A model generated the notes under the pieces. That model ran no database searches. It was given only the letters and a program-made list of their open reading frames with translations, and was not told the origin of the DNA. The translations under genes and the position numbers were made by a program. DNA of 64,000 bases. It comes from Streptococcus ilei. Lineage in GTDB: Bacteria; Bacillota; Bacilli; Lactobacillales; Streptococcaceae. The stretch lies in assembly GCF_000479335.1 (NCBI RefSeq), contig NC_022584.1, forward strand, positions 310,001 through 374,000, in the 5' to 3' direction. Each line of letters starts with the position of its first letter. Position 1 is the stretch's first letter. Positions 58,054 to 64,000 of the stretch are shown piece by piece.

Positions 58054-58992
58054 CTATTTTGTCTTGGCAACTTCCTGTAGTTCCCGATAGATTTGCTCGT
58101 TTTCTTCTAAGGAATATGAATTGGCACCACTGGCGAGTGGGTGGCCTCCACCATCGTGGCGTTTGGCAATCTCATTGATCACCAGGGCTTTACTTCTCAT
58201 ACGGACGCGGTAGTGGCCATCGGCTTGCTCGACAAAAATAGCCCAAACACTGACGTCTTCGATTCGACCAGGTGCTGAGACGATCGCAGCAGTCTCGGCA
58301 TCTGTGATTTGGTAGTGTTTGAGAAGCTCTTGGGTAAGGGTCACGCGACTTGCTCCATTTTCATCGATTTCGAGATGGTCATAGACATAACCTTGAAGCT
58401 TGGCAATCTTAGAGCTCATGCTATCCATCTGGCGAGAAAGACCTGCAAAGTCAAAGTTAAAGCTACGAAGGTGGGCAACCATCTCGAAAGTCCGGCTTGT
58501 CGTCGAAGGGTAGAGGAAGCGTCCAGTATCTCCGACAATACCGGCATAGAGGAGACGGGCCGCTTCTGGAGTGATTTCAAGCTTTTGTTCAAGAGCCAAG
58601 AGGGTGATGAGCTCGCTCGTAGAGCTCGAGTCAGTGTCTACCCAGAGGAGATCTCCGTAAGCATCATCGTTTGGATGGTGGTCAATCTTGACTAGAAAAT
58701 CGCCACTCGTGTAGCGTTTGTCATCGATGCGAGGGGTGTTTGCAGTATCGCAGACAATGACCAGGGCACCTGCATAGTCCTCATCTGTGACAGTATCCAT
58801 GCTAGCCATCCAAGCAAGAGTCGGCTCATTAAAGCCAGTAGCTAGGACTCTTTTGTCTGGGAAGTTGGTCTGGATGATTTCTTTCAAGCCGACCTGGCTT
58901 CCGATCGCATCCGGATCGGGATTCATATGACGGTGAAGGATAATGGTATCGTATTGGTTGATTTTCTCTAAAATGTCCTGTGTAATCTGCAT
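58054..58992 (-). CDS. pde2: DHH-DHHA1 phosphodiesterase Pde2/NrnA type
   Basis: This 312-aa DHH phosphoesterase is close to pneumococcal Pde2, which hydrolyses pApA and cyclic di-AMP to AMP. The DHH domain has HRHMNPDPDAIGS near 20-32, CDTANTPRID near 87 and KIDHHPND near 105; DHHA1 has HDGGGHPLASGA near 282. The ATG at 58992 follows GAGG on the minus strand. The K+ subunit KtrA at 0.2-0.9 kb is a known type of c-di-AMP target. Confidence 0.92.
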   Translation of the reverse strand: MQITQDILEKINQYDTIILHRHMNPDPDAIGSQVGLKEIIQTNFPDKRVLATGFNEPTLAWMASMDTVTDEDYAGALVIVCDTANTPRIDDKRYTSGDFLVKIDHHPNDDAYGDLLWVDTDSSSTSELITLLALEQKLEITPEAARLLYAGIVGDTGRFLYPSTTSRTFEMVAHLRSFNFDFAGLSRQMDSMSSKIAKLQGYVYDHLEIDENGASRVTLTQELLKHYQITDAETAAIVSAPGRIEDVSVWAIFVEQADGHYRVRMRSKALVINEIAKRHDGGGHPLASGANSYSLEENEQIYRELQEVAKTK

Positions 58993-59169
58993 ATAGTACC
59001 TCATTTAGTTCTCATTCAATTTTAGCATAAGCAGGGCATTTGGAAAAGAAAAAGGTTGTCTGGCTCTCTGGTGGAGAATTTCCGAACAATGCCAGGTCCC
59101 CAGTACTTCCCTATGCAAAATTCGAGCGAAAGTGGTATAATGTCATAAGATTATTATTTGGAGGGAATT

Positions 59170-59613
59170 ATGACATTAGCAAAGATTGTTTTTGCAAGTA
59201 TGACAGGAAATACAGAAGAGATTGCTGATATCGTAGCCGATAAGTTTCGTGATCTTGGTGTCGAAGTAGAAGTCGACGAATGTACAACAGTAGACGCAGA
59301 GGACTTTCTTGAAGCTGACATTGCAGTCGTAGCGACCTATACCTACGGTGATGGTGAGCTTCCTGACGAAATCGTAGACTTTTATGAAGACTTAGCTGGT
59401 CTTGACTTGAATGGTAAGATTTACGGTGTTGTTGGTTCAGGTGATACCTTCTACGATGAGTTCTGTAAAGCAGTCGATGACTTTGATCGTGTCTTTGCAG
59501 CAACTGGTGCGGTTAAAGGTTCTGAGTGCGTCAAGGTAGACTTGTCAGCTGAAGATGAAGATATTGAAAAATTAGAAGCTTTTGCAGAAGAAGTCGTAGC
59601 AAAAGTAGGCTAA
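59170..59613 (+). CDS. Flavodoxin
   Basis: This 147-aa short-chain flavodoxin carries electrons with FMN. The FMN phosphate loop ASMTGNTEEIA is near 9-19, and the later loops TYTYGDGELP and GSGDTFYDEF bind the ring. The protein is very acidic, as usual. The ATG at 59170 lies behind GGAGGG. It is transcribed away from pde2 and precedes chorismate mutase. Confidence 0.94.
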   Translation: MTLAKIVFASMTGNTEEIADIVADKFRDLGVEVEVDECTTVDAEDFLEADIAVVATYTYGDGELPDEIVDFYEDLAGLDLNGKIYGVVGSGDTFYDEFCKAVDDFDRVFAATGAVKGSECVKVDLSAEDEDIEKLEAFAEEVVAKVG

Positions 59614-59732
59614 TCCATAATTAAGAAAGGTGTTTGCATGTTGTTGTGGTTGAAAATGTTCAATAGCTGGATAGGGCTAGTAAGATAGCTCGATTTTTGA
59701 TAAAATGGGTAGCAAAAAGTGAGGAGACCAGT

Positions 59733-60014
59733 ATGGAATTAGAGAAGATTCGCCAAGAGATTGATAGTATTGATAAAGAATTGGTCCATTTATTGGAACG
59801 CCGGATGCACTGTGTAGAAGATATCATTCGGTACAAAGAAACGCATCAAAATCCTATCTTGGATCGGGCCAGAGAAGATGAGGTCTTAGCCAATGTCGCT
59901 GGCTTGGTGCAGGACAAGCGCTATGAAGAGACCATCCTTGCGACTTATCGGGACTTAATGAAGCGCTCCAGAGGCTACCAGGCCGATCAATTAGATGGGG
60001 ACGAGGGTGCTTGA
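59733..60014 (+). CDS. Chorismate mutase (AroQ type)
   Basis: This 93-aa all-helical protein converts chorismate to prephenate for Phe and Tyr. Family marks are RQEIDSIDKELVHLLERRM near 5-23 with the catalytic Arg and Lys, and PILDRAREDEVL near 45-56. I start at 59733 behind GAGGAG. Its TGA is one base before the ClC ATG, so they are coupled. Pairing with ClC is conserved in streptococci but not explained. Confidence 0.9.
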   Translation: MELEKIRQEIDSIDKELVHLLERRMHCVEDIIRYKETHQNPILDRAREDEVLANVAGLVQDKRYEETILATYRDLMKRSRGYQADQLDGDEGA

Positions 60015-60015
60015 G

Positions 60016-61227
60016 ATGACGATAAGTAAAAGAACCTTAGTATATACCCTAGACGCCATTATAATCGGGGGGATCGTCGGGGTAATTGATACTCTCTTCG
60101 GGCGTGTCTTGATTGGGATTGGAGAAGTTCGTACGGATTACCTTCTCTATCTCTTACCCTTTCTGCCTCTAGCCGGTATCTTGATCACCTATCTCAATCG
60201 CACCTATGGAGGTAAGAGTCAAAAAGGGATGGAGCTCCTCTTTGAAGTAGGAGAGGGAAGGGAGAAAGCCATTCCCAAGCGCTTGATTCCCTTGACCATC
60301 CTTTCTACCTGGTTGACCCATCTCTTTGGTGGATCTGCTGGTCGAGAAGGAGTAGCGGTCCAGCTTGGGGGAACAGTGGCCCATGCTCTTCGAAGAGACT
60401 GGCTTGGCCCTCACGCTTCACGGATTTATTTGGTCACTGGGATGGCTGCCGGCTTCGGGGGACTCTTTCAGACGCCTCTAGCTGCCATCTTCTTTGCTAT
60501 GGAGGTCCTAGTGGTTGGGAGACTGGAGTGGCGGGCTCTTTATCCTGCGGCCATTGCAGCCTTTGTTGCTAGTTGGACCTCTCATACCTTGGGGCTAGAG
60601 AAGTTTACCCAGATTATTTCTGCCAAGCTCTCCCTATCCCCACAAGTCTTCTTGCAGTTGCTTCTCTTGGGGGTCATCTTTGGTCTGACTGGCAAGCTCT
60701 TTGCCTATCTCCTTGGCACGTTTAAACAAAGTTTTACCAGGGCCTTTTCCAATCCCTATGTGCGGATTGGAGTGGTCGGTCTTGGTCTGAGTATTCTCTT
60801 GTATCTGATTGGAGCAGGTCGCTACACGGGACTGGGGACCAATCTGATTTCCCAAAGTTTTGAAGGAGCTGATGGGAAGGGCTTGATCACTGGGGCAGAC
60901 TGGATCCTCAAGCTCCTCTTCACGGTGTCGACCATTGCGGCAGGCTATAAGGGAGGAGAAGTGACTCCACTCTTTTCTATCGGGGCCAGTCTGGGTGTTT
61001 GGCTAGCTCCTTTCTTTGGACTTCCGGTTTATCTGGTAGCTGCCTTGGGCTATGCGGCAGTCTTTGCCGGAGCAACCTCGACCACGATTGGACCAATCTT
61101 GATCGGGTGTGAGGTCTTTGGTTTCCAACATTGGCCAGCCTTTCTCTTGGTCTGTCTGGTCGCAACTCGCCTCTTTCCAGCCCTGTCTATCTATGGTGGA
61201 CAAAAAGTTGCGAAAAAGTTGCAATAA
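60016..61227 (+). CDS. ClC-family chloride/proton or anion transporter
   Basis: This 403-aa membrane protein has about ten hydrophobic segments. ClC motifs are GSAGREGVAVQLG near 101-113, with the gating Glu in GREG, and GGLFQTPLAAIFFAME near 143-158. The last typical segment, GAGRYTGLG, follows later. The Glu suggests an exchanger and not a channel. Whether chloride or another anion is moved is open. It starts right after the chorismate mutase stop. Confidence 0.9.
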   Translation: MTISKRTLVYTLDAIIIGGIVGVIDTLFGRVLIGIGEVRTDYLLYLLPFLPLAGILITYLNRTYGGKSQKGMELLFEVGEGREKAIPKRLIPLTILSTWLTHLFGGSAGREGVAVQLGGTVAHALRRDWLGPHASRIYLVTGMAAGFGGLFQTPLAAIFFAMEVLVVGRLEWRALYPAAIAAFVASWTSHTLGLEKFTQIISAKLSLSPQVFLQLLLLGVIFGLTGKLFAYLLGTFKQSFTRAFSNPYVRIGVVGLGLSILLYLIGAGRYTGLGTNLISQSFEGADGKGLITGADWILKLLFTVSTIAAGYKGGEVTPLFSIGASLGVWLAPFFGLPVYLVAALGYAAVFAGATSTTIGPILIGCEVFGFQHWPAFLLVCLVATRLFPALSIYGGQKVAKKLQ

Positions 61228-61230
61228 TCC

Positions 61231-61259
61231 TTTACAAAAGGACATTCTTTTGGTATTAT
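61231..61259 (+). promoter_or_regulatory. rplS promoter
   Basis: A -35 TTTACA (61231-61236) and -10 TATTAT (61254-61259) have a 17-base spacer. The leader is about 80 bases. Confidence 0.78.
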
Positions 61260-61262
61260 AAA

Positions 61263-61335
61263 CTTTGTGCGTAATGGAAGCACAAAAATACAGTTTATCC
61301 GCTGAGGGAGTAGCCCTCAAGATTGACGAAGATAG
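61263..61335 (+). ncRNA. Ribosomal protein L19 leader
   Basis: The leader has the hairpin TTTGTGC/GCACAAA and a second one GAGGG/CCCTC around AGTAG, then the ribosome binding site. Position and shape fit the L19 leader family of Firmicutes, thought to be an autoregulatory site. The match is from memory. Confidence 0.6.
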
Positions 61336-61344
61336 GAGAATAAA

Positions 61345-61692
61345 ATGAATCCATTAATTCAAAGCTTGACTGAAGGTCAACTTCGTACTGATATCCCTGC
61401 ATTCCGTCCTGGTGACACTGTTCGTGTACACGCGAAAGTTGTCGAAGGAACTCGTGAACGTATCCAGATCTTTGAAGGCGTTGTTATCGCTCGTAAAGGT
61501 CAAGGACACACTGAAATGTACACTGTTCGTAAAATCTCTAACGGTGTCGGTGTTGAACGTACATTCCCAGTACACACTCCACGTGTAGAAAAGATTGAAG
61601 TTGTACGTTACGGTAAAGTACGTCGTGCGAAATTGTACTACCTTCGTGCATTGCAAGGTAAAGCAGCTCGTATTAAAGAAATCCGTCGTTAA
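61345..61692 (+). CDS. rplS: 50S ribosomal protein L19
   Basis: L19 lies at the 30S-50S interface. The 115-aa product has the family start [20 protein letters not shown] and the motifs [13 protein letters not shown] and [26 protein letters not shown] precedes the ATG. Codon use is strongly biased. It has its own promoter and L19-type leader, and a terminator lies between it and the tRNA gene. Confidence 0.98.
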   Translation: MNPLIQSLTEGQLRTDIPAFRPGDTVRVHAKVVEGTRERIQIFEGVVIARKGQGHTEMYTVRKISNGVGVERTFPVHTPRVEKIEVVRYGKVRRAKLYYLRALQGKAARIKEIRR

Positions 61693-61702
61693 GACGAACA
61701 AG

Positions 61703-61731
61703 GAGGCGGGAGTGATCTCGCTTCTTTTTTT
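61703..61731 (+). terminator. Terminator after rplS
   Basis: A stem pairs GAGGC and GAG with CTC and GCTTC (two bulged G), followed by seven T, directly before the tRNA gene. Confidence 0.72.
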
Positions 61732-61735
61732 ATAG

Positions 61736-61807
61736 GTCCCCTTAGTTCAATGGATATAACAACTCCCTCCTAAGGAGTAGTTGCTGGTTCGATTCCGGCA
61801 GGGGACA
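61736..61807 (+). tRNA. tRNA-Arg (anticodon CCU)
   Basis: A full cloverleaf is visible over 72 bases. The acceptor GTCCCCT pairs with AGGGGAC, the anticodon stem is ACTCC/GGAGT, and loop CTCCTAA gives anticodon CCT for AGG codons. The T arm is GCTGG TTCGATT CCGGC. CCA is not encoded. tRNA-Arg genes are common integration sites; a family B repeat and the CRISPR-Cas locus follow directly. Confidence 0.96.
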
Positions 61808-61858
61808 TGAACTTTTGATCATGTGGATTTTCTGATTGAGTAGGAATTCCTCTTTCGT

Positions 61859-61992
61859 GACTTTCCTTAGGTGAGTACGGACGTCAGCGAACTTCTACGA
61901 AGTTCCATGACTAAATCTTGAGCCTAAGGTCTCAAGATTTCCGAGTGCCTGAAACTATTGTGTTTCAGGCACTTTTCTCACAGCGGAAAGTC
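61859..61992 (+). repeat. Family B structured repeat, copy 3
   Basis: The outer stem is GACTTTCC/GGAAAGTC and GTGAG/CTCAC. P2 is the same as in copy 1. P3 is AATCTTGA/TCAAGATT and P4 GTGCCTGAAAC/GTTTCAGGCAC, so both differ from copy 1 with pairing kept. It sits between tRNA-Arg and the CRISPR-Cas locus. Confidence 0.88.
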
Positions 61993-62012
61993 TCTACAGA
62001 AAAATTTTAAAA

Positions 62013-62063
62013 AGAAAGTTTATCTACTTTCTAATGGAACTCGTTCATGCGAGTTCCTTTTTG
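62013..62063 (+). terminator. Tandem hairpins ending in a T-run, upstream of cas9
   Basis: AGAAAGT/ACTTTCT is followed by GGAACTCG/CGAGTTCC and TTTTT. This is a good intrinsic terminator, perhaps for the tRNA transcript or for an unseen small RNA. No stretch here resembles an St1-type tracrRNA anti-repeat. Confidence 0.7.
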
Positions 62064-62146
62064 TGTGTAAATTAAAAGTTAAAAAAATTGAATATCTCCA
62101 TATAATGAATTGATTTTTGAGGAAAGAAGGGGTAAAATTGTATTAA

Positions 62147-62165
62147 TATAATGACTGGTTAGGAG
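62147..62165 (+). promoter_or_regulatory. cas9 -10 and ribosome binding site
   Basis: TATAAT (62147-62152) has no clear -35. AGGAG (62161-62165) lies 7 bases before the cas9 ATG. Confidence 0.55.
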
Positions 62166-62172
62166 TTTTATT

Positions 62173-64000
62173 ATGAATGGTTTAGTTTTAGGATTGGATA
62201 TTGGTATTGCTTCAGTTGGAGTAGGTATTTTAGAGAAAGATAGTGGAAAGATAATCCATGCGAATTCTCGGATTTTCCCAGCTGCAACAGCTGACAATAA
62301 TGTTGAGAGAAGGACTAGTAGGCAGGCTAGACGCTTAAATCGCCGGAAAAAACATCGTAGTGTTCGCCTTCATGATCTATTTGAAGAATATGGTTTATTA
62401 ACTGATTTTTCTAAGGTTTCAATTAACTTAAATCCTTATCAAATTCGTGTGCAAGGATTGGATAAACGATTAACTAACGAAGAGTTGTTTATAGCCTTAA
62501 AGAATATTGTTAAGAGACGTGGTATTAGCTACTTAGATGATGCTTCTGAGGATGGTGGTGCAGTATCATCTGATTACGGTAAGGCAGTTGAAGAGAATAG
62601 AAAATTGCTTGCTCAACAAACTCCTGGTCAAATCCAACTAGATCGTTTCGAAAAATATGGTCAGGTTAGAGGAGATTTCACTGTTGTGGAAAATGGTGAA
62701 AAACGCAGATTAATTAATGTTTTTTCAACATCTGCTTATAGAAAAGAAGCCGAAAGAATTCTTAGAAAACAGCAGGAATTCAATAATAAGATTACAGAAG
62801 GGTTTATAGAAGATTATTTAACAATCCTTACTGGTAAAAGAAAATACTACCATGGGCCTGGAAATGAAAAATCACGGACTGATTATGGAAGGTATACTAC
62901 TAAAAAAGATTCTCAAGGTGAGTACATAACCCTAGATAATATTTTTGGTATTTTAATTGGTAAATGTACATTTTATCCTGATGAGTATAGAGCTTCAAAA
63001 GCTTCCTATACTGCCCAAGAGTTCAACTTACTAAATGATTTGAATAATTTAACTGTTCCAACAGAAACTAAGAAACTGAGTGTGGAACAAAAGAAGACAA
63101 TTGTCGAGTATGCGAAGACAGCTAAAACATTAGGAGCTTCAACTCTATTGAAGTACATTGCTAAATTGATTGGTGTGTCAGTTGATCAGATACATGGATA
63201 CCGCATTGATCCTAATGAAAAACCTGAGATGCACACCTTTGAAGTCTATCGGAAAATGCAATCTTTAGAAACAATCAGGGTGGAAGAGTTACCGAGAAAG
63301 GTCATAGATGAGCTTGCTCATATTCTAACCTTAAATACTGAGCGAGAAGGTATAGAAGAAGCGATTAACGCTAAGCTAAAAGATATATTTAGTCAAGATC
63401 AAGTACTTGAATTGGTTCAGTTTAGAAAAAATAATAGCAGTTTATTTAGTAAGGGATGGCATAATTTTTCTCTAAAACTCATGATGGAGTTGATTCCAGA
63501 ATTGTATGAGACTTCAGAAGAACAAATGACAATTCTTACTCGATTAGGCAAACAAAAATCTAAAGAGACATCAAAACGAACCAAGTACATCGATGAAAAA
63601 GAATTAACAGAAGAAATCTATAATCCTGTCGTGGCAAAATCTGTCAGACAAGCTATAAAGATTATCAATGAAGCAACAAAAAGATATGGGATCTTTGATA
63701 ATATCGTTATTGAAATGGCACGTGAAAATAATGAGGAAGATGCAAAGAAAGAGTATATCAAGCGTCAAAAAGCAAATCTAGACGAGAAAAATGCTGCTAT
63801 GGAAAAAGCGGCTTTCCAATACAATGGGAAAAAAGAATTACCGGATAACGTTTTTCATGGACATAAAGAATTAGCAACTAAGATTCGTTTGTGGCATCAA
63901 CAGGGTGAAAAGTGTCTTTACACTGGAAAGAATATTCCAATTTCAGATTTGATTCAAAATCGGTACAAGTATGAAATTGATCATATTTTACCTTTATCTC
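62173..64000 (+). CDS. cas9: CRISPR-associated endonuclease Cas9, type II-A, St1-like (partial)
   Basis: The open frame runs from ATG 62173 off the window end: 609 codons, about half of a protein of roughly 1120 residues. It resembles S. thermophilus CRISPR1 Cas9 along its whole visible length. RuvC-I has Asp9 (GLDIGIASVG), an Arg-rich bridge helix spans about 46-70, RuvC-II has IVIEMAREN near 510, and the HNH motif starts EIDHILPLS with His604. No stop or shift is seen, so it looks active. cas1, cas2, csn2 and the array should lie beyond the window. Confidence 0.95.
   Translation, partial: MNGLVLGLDIGIASVGVGILEKDSGKIIHANSRIFPAATADNNVERRTSRQARRLNRRKKHRSVRLHDLFEEYGLLTDFSKVSINLNPYQIRVQGLDKRLTNEELFIALKNIVKRRGISYLDDASEDGGAVSSDYGKAVEENRKLLAQQTPGQIQLDRFEKYGQVRGDFTVVENGEKRRLINVFSTSAYRKEAERILRKQQEFNNKITEGFIEDYLTILTGKRKYYHGPGNEKSRTDYGRYTTKKDSQGEYITLDNIFGILIGKCTFYPDEYRASKASYTAQEFNLLNDLNNLTVPTETKKLSVEQKKTIVEYAKTAKTLGASTLLKYIAKLIGVSVDQIHGYRIDPNEKPEMHTFEVYRKMQSLETIRVEELPRKVIDELAHILTLNTEREGIEEAINAKLKDIFSQDQVLELVQFRKNNSSLFSKGWHNFSLKLMMELIPELYETSEEQMTILTRLGKQKSKETSKRTKYIDEKELTEEIYNPVVAKSVRQAIKIINEATKRYGIFDNIVIEMARENNEEDAKKEYIKRQKANLDEKNAAMEKAAFQYNGKKELPDNVFHGHKELATKIRLWHQQGEKCLYTGKNIPISDLIQNRYKYEIDHILPLS

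Noticed and set aside
61993..62172. tracrRNA for the St1-like Cas9 in the gap upstream of cas9
   Set aside because: No stretch resembles the anti-repeat of St1-type repeats on either strand, and the two hairpins do not have the known tracrRNA order.

Overview
The window is a 64 kb piece of a low-GC Gram-positive chromosome, almost certainly a viridans-group Streptococcus. The evidence is the gene content and order (rexB-rexA; miaA-hflX-rnz; iscS-like-thiI; rplU-prp-rpmA; lysR-lspA-rluD followed by a proBAC remnant; L31B/pde2/flavodoxin/chorismate mutase/ClC/rplS), extended -10 promoters of the TGNTATAAT type, and an St1-type cas9. A species near parasanguinis/sanguinis/mitis is a guess from overall similarity. 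The window starts inside ktrB and ends inside cas9.

Layout. 1-1.1 kb: K+ uptake (ktrB end, ktrA). 1.2-9.3 kb: CPBP protein, RexAB recombination nuclease, DUF4298. 9.4-15.6 kb: DUF3042 and miaA with a 445-bp tandem duplication, then a tight operon hflX-unknown-rnz-SDR-methyltransferase-GNAT. 15.7-20.3 kb: recJ, apt, metA, dnaD-like. 20.7-26.5 kb: add (minus), yghU, trmK-nif3-FAD oxidase, ZIP transporter. 26.6-29.3 kb: dTDP-rhamnose genes rmlA-rmlC-rmlB. 29.5-30.6 kb: two small surface/membrane proteins (minus). 30.8-37.2 kb: cysteine desulfurase-thiI, rplU-prp-rpmA, lysR-lspA-rluD. 37.3-37.55 kb: proB'-'proC deletion scar. 37.6-39.4 kb: ABC-F gene with an attenuator-like leader (minus). 39.4-44.4 kb: hemW, thioesterase, membrane proteins, HAD phosphatase. 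44.7-45.7 kb: decayed small genes. 45.8-52.3 kb: uvrC, phosphoesterase, nitroreductase, pepV, UDG, editing deacylase, rhodanese. 52.3-57.9 kb: low-complexity membrane proteins, a TcaA-like gene broken by a stop codon, ldcB, rpmE2. 58-61.7 kb: pde2, flavodoxin, chorismate mutase, ClC, rplS. 61.7-64 kb: tRNA-Arg(CCU), a repeat, and the first 609 codons of cas9.

Two dispersed intergenic families stand out. Family A (about 175-180 bp; four full copies and one remnant) has three hairpins, sits on or next to stop codons, and ends in T-tracts in both orientations, so it probably acts as a two-way terminator. Family B (about 135-190 bp; three clear copies, one fragment, and one strongly diverged member between rmlC and rmlB) has one shared multi-branched fold. 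Its helices change on both sides between copies, which indicates selection on structure. I could not match either family to a named element from memory.

Other points to read: a ribosome-mediated attenuation candidate with a three-codon leader ORF before the ABC-F gene, the clean loss of proBAC, the miaA/DUF3042 duplication, the TGG-to-TGA-type break in the TcaA-like gene, two probable leaderless mRNAs (hemW, uvrC), a palindromic operator at the yghU promoter, and a short W-F-GR motif shared by neighbouring envelope proteins.
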